The notes beneath the pieces are model-generated. The model saw only the letters and a list, made by a program, of their open reading frames with translations. It ran no database searches and was not told the DNA's origin. The translations under genes were made by a program, and so were the position numbers. Below are positions 11,301 to 24,900 of a stretch of 64,000 bases of DNA, piece by piece (positions within the stretch are counted from its first letter, which is position 1; each line of letters opens with the position of its first letter). This DNA is from Mactra quadrangularis (lineage: Eukaryota > Mollusca > Bivalvia > Venerida > Mactridae): NCBI GenBank assembly GCA_025267735.1, contig CM046294.1:41167570-41231569 (forward strand), given 5' to 3'.

Positions 11301-13138
11301 CTAATCGTGTCAATACTCGCCGTTGTCCTTAAACTAACACAACTATAATCGACAGCTTTGTAATTGAACGTTACATGTGAACAAAAAAGGCAGTTACTGT
11401 CAGCAAGTAACTTCAGCGTAGATTATATTATATTTCATAAGTTTTCTGTTCGGGCTATTATATATATTTGTCGATAATTCCTTTACTCTGATAGTAGTTT
11501 ATGCTCTATCGGCATAGGATTGATTTTACTTTGATGTGCCCTTTTTATGGTATCAAAAATAAATGTGTCCAACAAAATACTTCAAATGCAAACTGAACCT
11601 TCTGTTTAAAATCAAGAAAAACAATATAACTTAAGTAACATATCAAACGGTTGATGGAAACTGTTGAATAAAACTGCCATTCATTTTACTTGTCAAGCGC
11701 AGACAAATATATTGTAAGTAAACAAACGGTGTACAATGGTTTTAAATTTCATAAAGCGGGAAGTTAAGTCTGCAAATATCGTAACATGATTTGGATCGTT
11801 TTAAAAGTAATGCAACATAATATCACAATTGCAAATAGATATATCTATATATAATTATATGCAAATTGTATTTTTTGAATTGTTTAAATCAAAATAGGTG
11901 CTCATTTTTAGTGATGTTTATTCTGTAATCAAATTTTCTGCATAAGTTCAATTTTGTCAAAATAGCCAAAAGCGTTTGTAAGTAAATTAATTTTGTTCAA
12001 CTATGTCAGCTATGTACATGTAGACTGTGCATTTACATCATAAAAATAGCATATTACAACACAAATATTTTTTTTCATATACAATATACCGACTAGATGA
12101 TGCATCATCAATTAAATATGCCATAGTGATATGTATGTGTGATAGTGATATACTCATTGCGATAAAACACTCGGTTATAATTTTTAGTGAAATGTGTAAT
12201 TATTGGTTTGCATTAGTTTTACTAATTGGCTGATTTGCGCAGTTTGATGTTTATATTGATACAATTGGCCTAAACAGAATTGATGTTAAAAATGATGCAA
12301 TTTACGGTCTGTAGAGTATTTACTTATAATTATTACTTATAATTAATTTGTTTTGTAAATTCTGTTCACACTTTGTGTAAGCCTTTCTCTTAACATCGAT
12401 ATAAAAATTATTTATAGATTCACATATTATGTATATCATGTAGATAAAAGATTGCTTTGCAACAAATATGCACTATTTATATTAGGACTCTACTTAAAAT
12501 TAGCTGTATTTAAATGTCCGTTATTAGATACTATGCATGTGATAGATATTATGACAGACGCAATGTGTTATGTTTACAAATCATATGCAACCTTCAAATC
12601 ATTTAATTATAAAAATATGAAGAACCTTTAATCGCATAACATTACATTGATTGGACGCGATGGGTAGAGAAAATAAGGACAAATAAGAATAACTATAATA
12701 AAGACCCAAACAATGTATTGTAAAATAACCACTCAGTTTGAAATTGCGTTTCTTTTTGGAACATCTCATAATTCATTCTTATTAAAATTAGTTAAAATAG
12801 CAATAAAGTGTATAATAAATAGCACCATTCAGTTTGTATGCTCATATAAAAACCTGAATTGTGATTATTTTTGAATTATCGATTTGAAACAATAAGTCAA
12901 TTAGGTAGTCACGAAAAAACACGGGCAAAACTTGAGCATCTATGTGAGCATCTTGCAACATTATAATTTATCATGTTTTTATTTTGGCGGTTTTGAAAAC
13001 GAATAAGAGAACACGTCGCCAAATATTGACCATGCCAATATATATATTTTATAATATAAAAAAACATTTGATAAATGCCAATATTTGCACCTGAAAGTAT
13101 ACCGTCAATCTTTACTTTCAGTTTCAGCTACTAGAAAT
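11301..13138. other. Upstream region of the plus-strand Ig receptor
   Basis: AT-rich, with no coding signal that stands out; the open frame at 12027-12233 looks random. A promoter for the receptor gene presumably lies near its 3' end. A tatatattttataatataaaa stretch at about 13039-13061 is AT-rich, but it cannot be called a TATA box with confidence. Confidence 0.4.
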
Positions 13139-15878
13139 ATGAAGTTCTGGTTAAAATTGATACTACTATTAGGTAAGTGATAACGAATATTGTCATGCAA
13201 AATGTACTTTTCTTTCCTTGTAGTTTATATTGTTTTACGTTTAAATACATGTAGTAACAATATTAATAATATATCGGTTGTAAAGTGAATACAACTAAGC
13301 AAAAGCAATTATAGGTGCTAGATTTTGGGGACAATGCTTATTTTCTCGAGGAAGATATATACCTTTAATTGATTTATTCGACCCTGGTGTAATAAGAACT
13401 GTAAGGTGTTACCTCCTTAAAGGTGATTTAAATTATAAGAGGTTATTGCACGAACTTGTTATGTCGTTTAAAACGATATATGAAAGCAGACTATAAACAG
13501 TACTTTAACATATATCTAAAGCAAATGTCTGAGAACAAATACAATGATTATTAATTTGTTGTTCATAAAAACTATTGCTTGAATAATGGCATGTGTATAG
13601 TTAGATATATTATGCATGTTTTCTATTGGTCATACTGGGAACAACACTTTGAGCCGCCAAGCATGATCAGATTGCAAAGGGCACGTGAATTATAAGTTAT
13701 TATTACCTATTTTGATTTAAAGAGAACAACATATCCGAATTATTCAACATATTACACAAAACAAAACAAATATGTATTTTTTGGTGTTTTTTTTTTTACA
13801 AAATGGTGCTTTAACTCCTGTATGCATATAACCAACTGAAAAGGTGAGCACGTATATAGTCTATTAGCAGTATAAAATGGTTCTAAGCCGCGGTCGTGGC
13901 GTAGTGGTTAGCAGTTCTGACTTTGAATCCGGAGATCGCGGGTTTGAAACCCGGTCGCGTCAGGTCATACCCTATACATGAATCGTCGAGGGTAAGTTAA
14001 TACTGGTGGAAGAAAACGTGTTCAGGAAACCTATAGTAGGTAGAGCTGGCCGTCGTATATATGACCTATATATGTGTTGAATACGACTTTAAATCAAAGC
14101 GTCAAAGGCACTGGAGTTGTTCGACATAGAAATCATGTTGTGCTTCGGTCACTTAATGTGCCAAAAATGTGAGAGAAAATATGTGGAATAAAATTTCGTT
14201 TCTTGAAAGATAGACTGCAGAGCTTTCGTTGTAAGAAATGTACAAATTGAATGTGCATACAAATTAATTGTATATACTACTATCAGCACCACCTGTTTAC
14301 ATTCAATAGTGTCACGCAGGGCGTAAGATCTACAACTTTTGTTAATATTTATTCCGTTAAACATATAATGAGTAATTATCAGATAATGATACGTTTTTTA
14401 GTTTGCAATATATTTTTTATATTAATTCATTTCTTTGTTAGAGCTACGAGAAAAATTCTTCGCGGATTTATTTGACCAATAATACTAATTAGCTATTTAA
14501 TTTCCCATCTATTGATCTGTATTAGAGATCAACATCATGCTCACAAACTAACTGGTCCGTACGATACTACGCTAAGAATCTTGGGTAAAAAATACTAAAT
14601 ACCCGAATCCACGCGACAATTTTTACAAGTACTTAGTAAATTCAGTATGTTTTTGTGACTTCGCAATTTGATATTACTATCCAAAATAAAGTATGCACGT
14701 TAAATGAAACTTTTCTATGAATTGGTATTCCTGTAGTTATAAGCCAGCATCTTATTACACTTTTATCATGTCTTATCGTTTATGTATAGGTTGGGATCAA
14801 TGCATCACGCCCTTCCAAACCTTGGGGTTCACCACAGGGAATCTTCACTGTTGTATATATTTCAGTGTTTGATTTTATGTGATTATTACGATATTCCTAT
14901 ATATATTAGTTTTTTTCAGCAATACAGATGCTTGAAGAGTTGAGTTCCTTCATGAACCATAAAAAGTAGTTTTTGTACTTAAGCTTTTTTGATTTCTCAA
15001 AATTGGTATATATAATTGTCTGACAAAATCGAACAATTAAACACTGGTTCTACAAAATCTACATACAAAAGCCTTTTGATATTATCAGTATAATTTGCAA
15101 TACCGAATTTGCTTATCTGTTAAACATTAACGCATCTCTGTTCGCCCTCTTTCTAGCTAAATAAAGATTCAATGAAGTTAGAAACATGGGTTTTTATTTT
15201 ATTTTTAGGACTTAAATTGGTATTTTGTAATTTTGCGTTTTTACGAAACACCACCTTGTTCACCGAAACATATCGGTTCTTTATGTTATGTGAACAGATT
15301 GAAAAAAACTGAGTAGCATCTCACTACAATTTCTAAGAGTTGCATGTATTTCATTGTTATCATGCTCTACTACTTTCTCTTAGATACTTTCATTCTCTGT
15401 TTTGATTTCAGTATGTTGGCAACCTTGTCAATTTTCAACAATGGTTATTAATATTGTTGAAATTATAAAAACTGAAAGTTTCAAACTTGTATGTAATGTA
15501 TCACCAACAAATTTAACAAGATGGACATACCTATCAGGATCTACAGGAACATCGTTGATGAGTTATCAAAATGGACTATGTACAGTGTCACCATCCGACT
15601 CTTTTCTCAATGATAGAAGCAGATATTCCTATACATGCAATAGCACACTATACGAAATAACCGTGCTTCCAACCGGTGATAATCACTTAAATAATGATAT
15701 CTTGGCTTGTAGAGATGCAGTACAACCTGATAGAACAGGATCAACATGGATGATCAAAATTATACAAGGTAACGAATTAACGTATAAATCGTATAATGAG
15801 AAAAGTGTATTTCTTTTATTTTTGTTCTGACTGTCTTGTATTGAAAATATGTTAACAATAACGATATAATTTTTCATA

Positions 15879-15918
<40 letters not shown>

Positions 15919-18900
15919 TTATAAGTTAAAATAATTAAAGCATGTAGAGAAGTATACGAACAAATATGATTTACTTATTTTTAAATAGTTCAAATAAACA
16001 CATGCCTGGGAACTAATATAAAACTTTTACATGAGAACAACATTTTTTCGTAGATTGTTGTAGTAATAATTATGCAAATCCTTTAAAGAAAAAAACACAC
16101 TTTTACCAAGCTTATATCAAAAACAATTTATTGACAGGATTCAAATGACTATGAATATTATTTTGCTATATTGAGTTATTAAGGTGTTTGTCACATTATG
16201 TTACAGACACAGTGAAGTGTAATTGTAATCAAACAATAACTTTAAGTATCAGAGAGATGACAGAAGGAAGCAATGTAACATTTATATGTAGTGTATCATC
16301 TGATGTACTATATGTCGCATGGAATAGGAATATAGGATCAAACACAGCTGCCATGAGTGGTCAGAATGGACAATGTGCTACGTCACCATCTGGTACAACA
16401 TTTCTACACGATACAAGTAAATACATCTTCACATGTAACAGGACAGTATATCAAGTAATAAGAATTAATGTATCAGGAAGTGAACATAATGACATGTATA
16501 TGTGTACACCAGTTAATCAGACGGAAGGAACGGGATCAAATTGGATCATTAAAGTAAAAGGTGCGCTATAGTTACAAAGCGTTCATTCGCAGTACATATT
16601 GTTAACATTATATTATTTTAAGTAAGTCATTGACTATATCAACCCATGGTAGAAACAATTTATGTACAGTAAAATCTACTTTTGAAATAGGTCATCACAC
16701 AAAAACCTTTATAATCATTGACAAATACACCTAATAAAGTAGGCATTTATCGTGTTAATGTTAACTGTTCATGTGATTTTTGCAATGAGGTATTGCTACT
16801 CAATAAAGCTGAATGTATCATGTTATGATGGGTATGTCCATGTTAAAGGTGTTAGATGTTTAAAGGCGATTTCCTTCAAATGAATAGATGGACAAAAACA
16901 CAAACATCTTCACTATGGAAGTGTATAGTAATACTAATGATGTTTACATTAATGTATTGTAGTGTGAACAATATTGACGTTGTGACCTGTAATTGATTTC
17001 AGATTTTAAAACACTATCTGAGTATGCATTTTAGTTTTACAGTATATGATTTGATTGAATCTCTCTAAGAGCATTTTTCAAGTAGTTTACTATTACTTAT
17101 CGTTGACATTTACTTTCTACAATGATGTATTTTAGCTCCAGTAAAATCAGTTACAATTACACCATCCAATCAGGTTATTGTTAAAGAAAACACAGTGATA
17201 GTGTTTACATGTACAACATCAACATCAAGACCTGCTGCCTCTGTATATTGGTACATATATCCAAATGGGGACAGTAATGATATAACCCAGATAACAAACA
17301 ACATTACTGCAACAACTGATTATAATGATTTTAGTATAACAACAAGTATTCTACGACTTTTTATAACACGACAGCACAATGATACAAAGGTATTTTGTAG
17401 AGCAAATAACTCCGTCAATACATACCCAGTAACATCTAACAAGAGATTACTAAATGTCCAATGTAAGTACGAACTATCGGGCACGTATAAGCTATTAATT
17501 TACTGTTGGCTCACATAATCTTAGTGAAATAATTGTATAGTAAAACATACTTATGGTTGAACGAAACACTAGCTAAACTTCGTTTGATTATAAACGGTGC
17601 TTATATCAGATGTTGATTTATGGTCAGTTAGCTCAGAAAATAAACACATTTTCATGAGTGTCCAACCATGTGTTATGCTTATTTGTTAATTTGAAAACTT
17701 GACAATCCTGTAACTTGCATTTATTTTGTTTGTATCTTTAAAAATCAACTTTGTAATTGTACCGTCATGTTGTATTCATGTTTTTTTTGGTCATAATTTG
17801 TTCACATGTCTTTACCATGTTATTGTAAACTGTGACAAAATAAAGGATCTGTTCTGTTCTGTTCTGAGAAAAAAATATTTGTTTATTTACAATGTATTCT
17901 ACGATCTATTGTTTAATAGTGAATATATTCACTGTTTCGCCATGGAGCATCTGCAGTACAAATGATGTATGTTAACTTTATAAACCAAACTATAAAAGCT
18001 TTTTTATGTTTTACAAGATTTTAAAGCATTATAATTTGATATATGTTTCAGACAAAGCAGATTATCCGTATATTTTTCAAGGTAATACATATCGTGTAAT
18101 AGAAGACACACCTGGGACGTTATCATGTAGTGTTAAAGGTGGAAATCCTAAGCCAACACTATCATGGAGTTGTAATAATTTCTTACCAACAAACCAATCA
18201 ACCATCAACGCTAATAAAAATGTCACCACGACATTTTCATGGAAACCATCAAGAACACATGAAGGAATCTGTACATGTACTTCTCAACAAACCAGTTTAA
18301 CCACTGAGACAATAGATATGTCGTTGGTTGTATTATGTGAGTATTTGATTGGTATTGGTAAACACTGTGACTTATGTTTTTTTATGATCACTATTTAATA
18401 CTTAATTTAATTGTTTTACTATTTGGCACTCGGTGAATACCTTTTAAAGCAGGTATGATTTTTATCTCATTTAATGTTAAATTAAGTATGTACTGTATTG
18501 TAAAATTGTGACCGTAAACCACATTTCATGTATATCTTACTTGAAAAATGCCGCTTATCTAATGATTATGTACTGTTACTGCAAAATCGTTTATTAAGGG
18601 AATAATGTTTTTTACAATCCATGATATTAATTTCTACGAACAATCAACCTTTGTTTAGTGTTTACTTAATATTGGAAACTATGTCATAATATCCATTCCT
18701 TGTTATTTTTAATCCTGGGCTAATATCATATTCACGGGTAATTGTAAACAGAGGAATTGTGTGCAAGGGAAGAAAAGCTTATACGCGTGCTTTGTATAGC
18801 TGGTACTACTACTAAAATATGTTCGTCCATTATTGTTGTGATATATAAGACATTCGGAACTCCTCGGCCATTCGCTACGAATAACATCAGACATATTTAG

Positions 18901-21900
18901 GCGCTATTTAAAAAACGGGTATTGAAGTAAACAAATACACGTTCGTTTAGGCGATGACTTATTTTTTGCTTTTAGTTCGTAAATTTGAAATTACATAGTT
19001 CAATAATATCGATGAACAATATTTAGTTTAATTGAAAAATTAGAAAAATGTTTAGACAAAGATCTGTGTGTATACTGCAAGAACTTTTTTGTATAAACGT
19101 TTCGCGCTTCGCCTCGCGTAGGTAGTGAAAACACAGACATTCAGTGAAGACCCCCCACGAATCTTTCCTAGATTATTCATTCATGAAAGGTCGAGGTGTT
19201 CCGAATGATAAATGAGAGTGTATGTTTGTAAAATATAACTGCAGTGATCGTATTATGGATGTACGCTACTTTACCATGGATTTTATTGTGATAAGAATAA
19301 TTTTAACTTGTGTTAATGCATCTAAAGTTTAACATGGGTGTACGTAAATGAATGTTATTGATAGTGTGTTGATGACATTTATTACAGATCCTCCATCAAA
19401 ACCAGTATTTACAGTAAACGGTAATACGGTTGATGGTAATGTATATTTTATAGAAGGCAATTCTAGACGAATTAATTGTACAGCATATAGTAAACCACCA
19501 CCAGATATATATAAGTGGACAGGTTCTAAAATATCTAGTTTCGTAGATAAACAAGCTCTACTATTGGCAACTGTACAAAAGGAAGATGCTGGTCAGTACA
19601 CATGTAGTGTACATAATACAATGAATCCATCAAATGGTAGTAATGTGGCTGGTATAAACAGTCATTCTGTGAATGTTGGTGTGTTATGTAAGTATTTACA
19701 ATTACATCTTTTTTATATTGGTTGATATTAAGATAATATGCTATAGTAATTATAATTGCATGTTTTTGGTGAAAGGCCGATAACCGTATACGTTCGTAAC
19801 AAGGTAGTTGTGTAATAGTAATTCCTTGGGTAATGAATGAATGAATGGTGTTTGACTTTTCTTTAATGCGAAATATAAAATATTTATTTTGATTTACATC
19901 AATTAAAATTCATAAATGCCATAAGACATGTTAACAGATGTAAGGAGTTTATGTATTTACTGCCAAAAGTCTTACTAAAACCATCATTTAAAGGCAAACA
20001 AAAAGGAACTGTTAATAAAACTAAAACAATACTAGTTTTATAGAAGTTATAACTATATTCTATGTACATAAATACCTTATTATGTCTTCATATTGGTAAT
20101 TTGAGTTATGTGTCTCTATACACTATTACCAGTACATCTAGAAACGCCGTCAAACTTGTTGATGCATTGCTGTTTTAGTCAGTCCAAACATTATCCATTG
20201 TTAGTATATAGAATTTCTTGCTTAATTGAAATGTTGCAAAAAAATGTTTTAACGCCTCAGAACATTTTAAGTATATACCTAGAGATTATGTAATTGGGTA
20301 GTTAATAAGTAAAGATACTTTACCTATGTCGATTAATTGTTTAAACTATTTCAAATAATACTGGTATTACAGATCCACCTGTGGTGTTGCCTATGAATGC
20401 TATGTCGAAAGTAAAAGACGAAGAGTTAATATTGCTGTGCGATTATACTGCCGGAATGCCTGATACCACGTCAGTTAAATGGACAAGAGATAGAGATAAT
20501 AAAGAATGGAATACTCCTTTATTAACCATTAATTATCTGGAAAAGAGCGACGCTGGAATGTATACGTGCACAGCATCAAATACGATGAAACAAAGTGGAG
20601 ACAGTAAAGCTCACATTGGTCAACATAATCAAAGTTTCCATCTCGATGTACAATGTAAGTATATTATATATTACATACCCTTTTAAACATTTCATCATAA
20701 TTGGGACTCTTTTCATAATCATGACCTTGTATCAATAAATATTTAACAATATTGCAACCTACAGTGAAGGCATGGAACACTTATGTAATGTTTATAATAT
20801 ATTTTCTCTTAAATATCAACATTGTATGGACCGTCTTCTAGATAACAAAGCGATAAATACCTGTTTTTTGTCATACATGTACTTATATATTTTTCAGATG
20901 CTGCAAGTATTATATCATTTCACATTGACGGTTTTATGAATAAAACAGCAACAGTAAATGAAAGTGATCTAGTTAGGTTTATTTGCAATGCTGATAGTAA
21001 TCCTACAGCTGGGATGAAATTAAGCCATGACAGTATAACGTTGAAGAATGTGACATCAAACAATTTAGAATACAACATTGCTACAGCAAGATGTTTAGAT
21101 GCAGGAACTTACAATTGTTCTGCACAAAACATGCACAATTATCAAAATGAAGCTCATAACACAGTGCAACTTTTTGTCAATTGTGAGTACCCGTATACTC
21201 TGAACTTATCCTATTACTTAGTATTATTTGCAAAAAAACAATAATGTGTGAGCTTGCATCATTAATGCAACATAATCAATTTCAGAAAAAAATGATCGTG
21301 TTTAACCTTGTGCAGTTTGTTGAATAGATGTGCATCATATATCAGGTCAGGTAAGTTGAATAAATTGCGCATGATATGTAAGTCTAGCATATGTTTAACG
21401 TCATGACTAATATATGGTGCCATGCGATAATAATGAATAAAACGTTCGGTAATGATATCAAATTTTATGAAATAATTAACTATACAGTTAGCCGTTTATG
21501 ATAGCTTACATTTTTTAATAATCAGGATCGAAAGAAAAGATAAGTGATTGCTTCATTTAGTACGTTTTATAAATTATTTTACTATCTAGGTTCACCGAGA
21601 GTAGAAGGAGAGGTAGATGTAAATATAACAAGTGAAAGAGACAAAACAGCAACACTAGTATTCAATGTTATCGCCTATCCACCACCGAAATTTACATGGT
21701 ATCAGTTGGTTGACGGTATTTGGACTCTTCTACACGATAGTGTTCACAATGTCATAAAGTCAACAAACCTACAGTCTAATCTTACTATACATAATGTTGA
21801 GATGGACGATTTTACAAGTTATAAAGTAGTTGTAGAAAACGAATTTAGTCAAATGGAACAAATATATACTCTATTCCCATATGGTAAGACGTAGTTTATT

Positions 21901-24900
21901 ATATTATCTTGTTTAGATTAATATAATAATATAAGATGTTTTAATGATTTAATGGTCAAATGGTGTGTATTTAATTGCATGTGCTAAGCTATTAAACATT
22001 GACTGTTTATGAAAATTGTTTTATATTAAATACGAGATTAAAACAAAAGTGTGATTAAAGTCATCATAAAAATTGAACCTGACCTTCAACAAGATAGTTA
22101 AAGCAAGTCAAAAGGGATATAAGTAAAAATATACAATCCATGCAATGGCATTGATCATTTATGTATTAAATTTATTTAGAATAATAACAGCTATGATACG
22201 ACCAGCTAACCTCATACATTTATAAGATAATTAACTGCTATGGATATGCCAGCATTCAATTAACATGACTATATGACTATATTACGAACAGATAAACCCG
22301 ACCAACCGACAAGGTTTAGACATATTGAAGGTCGCACGACAACATCATCAATACATATTGAATGGGAACCAGGATTTGATAATGGACCTTCTCAAACGTT
22401 TTACATCAAGTATAAGAAGAGTTCAGATACAGTATGGAACTATCTCAATGTGTCTGATAACGGTGAACCAACAATGAACATAACACTGACTGGTTTGTTA
22501 GAGAACACACAATATGATGTGATAATATTTGCTTCTAATGTAAAAGGAAATTCGACTGAGTCAAGTGTTTTAATCACCAGAACAAAAGGTAACCCATTTT
22601 ATTGTGGTCTTAGTAAATATCAATATACATAAATTTGGTTGTAAAACTCTGTAATTCCTTTATTTGTAATTATTCTATACACGATGACTGGTTCATGGCG
22701 GTTCAATTTAGACTTAAAAATGATATGATATTGCTTTGCATTCCAATTTCTAGCTGTTGTGTTCATTTCAATATATACCAATGAGTGCAATTGACAATAC
22801 TATGAACTAAAACGTTGTCAATAAAAGCTTTTGAAAAAAATAACTTAGTACTCAATATTTGATTACTTTTATATTTTTAATTGCGTATATGCCAAAGTAG
22901 TAGTGCAATATTTTCATATTAACAACACTTGTACGTCGAACTTATGTAATTTGTTATTTTAGCCATTCACAATCCTACATCGATACCTGGAGCATTGATC
23001 GGTGGTATTGCTGGTGGTGTTACTGGTTGTATTGTGATTGTTATAGTTATAATATTCATTTTCAGAAGATATCCACCGTTTAAAGGTATGTAGACGTTTC
23101 TATAATATCATTGATTACATTCAGTTTTCTATGTGCCAAAAGGACGGTTAATAGTCACCACATTGTCTTATTTAGATATTTACTGCACAACTATGTTTTT
23201 GTTATTTAAAATGTCATTTTTCCTCAACAGTTGTTATATGAATAAAAAAGGACGCTATATATGCGTGCACAAATGCACGATTTCAATATCAAAATTTACT
23301 GCTAAATCCTCTCCTATCAATTGTACATCTCATCATTTATTTTAAAACATAATCTCTATGCTTAACTTGAAACTTAATATATATTATAATTGCAAGATTA
23401 CATTATTACCTGGTGGTATGGAGATAATATCAAAACTATGGATTTCTCTACTGGTTTATTTATGTGTTTGTTGTATATGCAAATATTCACAATAATTACC
23501 TATTGCAATATCACATAAGATACGCAATACAAGAATATAAGGTATATTAAAATAACAGTTTGAATACAGCCAGTCATCACTTTATTGTTTTGTAATTTAT
23601 TTATTCTTCCTTGTAAACAGCATGTAAAGACGTATTTAATATTTAAGGGTATTGTGGGATTAGATAACAATCGAAACAGTAAAATTTAATACACTTTTAA
23701 ACAATAGACACGTATCAAGTCATTGTTAATAAAGTACGTTTTTAGTCGTTTAAAATGATTGGTATCTGATTTTACACGCAACGTTAGTACAATAAATTTT
23801 GACATCAATTTGACCCTTTGCTAAAATGAATATTTTTAAAAATTATATAGCCATTGTTATACATCTTGCTGTTTCATTGTATATATGACTTTCTTTATTT
23901 TCCTTCTTCCTTTATCGTTCATATTGTTATACGAGTAGTAGAATATATGTGTTTGTTTAAACTTTAATTTCGAATTGCAGGAGATGGCACTGATGGGCAA
24001 AACGATCGAAGGTAATTTTAAATAAAATTATCAACTTTCATGTCTATTTGATAATGTAATCAATTAATTAATGATCTGTTAATACAATACAATAATAATA
24101 AAAAAACTGCGCATAATGTACCTCTATGCTACATTCATTTGGTTAGCATCAGATATATTAAAGAAGAAAGTTCAATATTTAAAGTTGTTAATATTTCTTG
24201 TAGTGTTACAAGCAGGAAAAACAACTCGGCTGATGATTCAGCGTACAACACTGTTTCCAGGTAAACTGTTTTTATAATATAGATGCCATCTTTTGTTTAA
24301 AACATATTTAAAGCATACGTAAGACTTTTATCTTGTCTAAAAAGTTTATGTCATTAACTAAAATACAATCAGTATCATTTAATAATGTATTTGCTAAATA
24401 ATTATCGATATTTTATTCTATTTTATCGTTGTTTTTGTTTGTTTGTACTTATAAACTGTGTTTTTTTTGTATGTTCAACTTTCTGTTCCATGATTCACAT
24501 TTTGTTTAATAGTAATATCATGATTCTTTGTAAGATTGATAATAGCAAAATAAAAAAAACGATCCATTCTTATTTTAGTGTCCATAATTATGAAATGGTA
24601 AACCTGAATAACGTGGAGTCCACACCGTACGCTCTTCTAGACCACACAGAACAACACAATGTCATGACCTCTGGTAAAATAAATTTCCTTATAATAACTT
24701 CAAATTTTATGAACATCATTTTTTATTGTATATAATCGATGCAGTAATTATTTCTAATCAAGGTAAGAAGAAATGAGAATGAAATAGCATTTTTTTAAGA
24801 TTGTTTGATAATGAAGAAAATATTATACTAAGATGTTATAAAGTAATCATTTATGTGATATATGTAATGCAGGGCCTTTAAACTTTACGGGATCAGATAA

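Noticed and set aside
24385..24735. 116-codon plus-strand frame overlapping a tail exon
   Set aside because: Only 24579-24673 is supported as exon by splice sites and duplication; the upstream part is intron.
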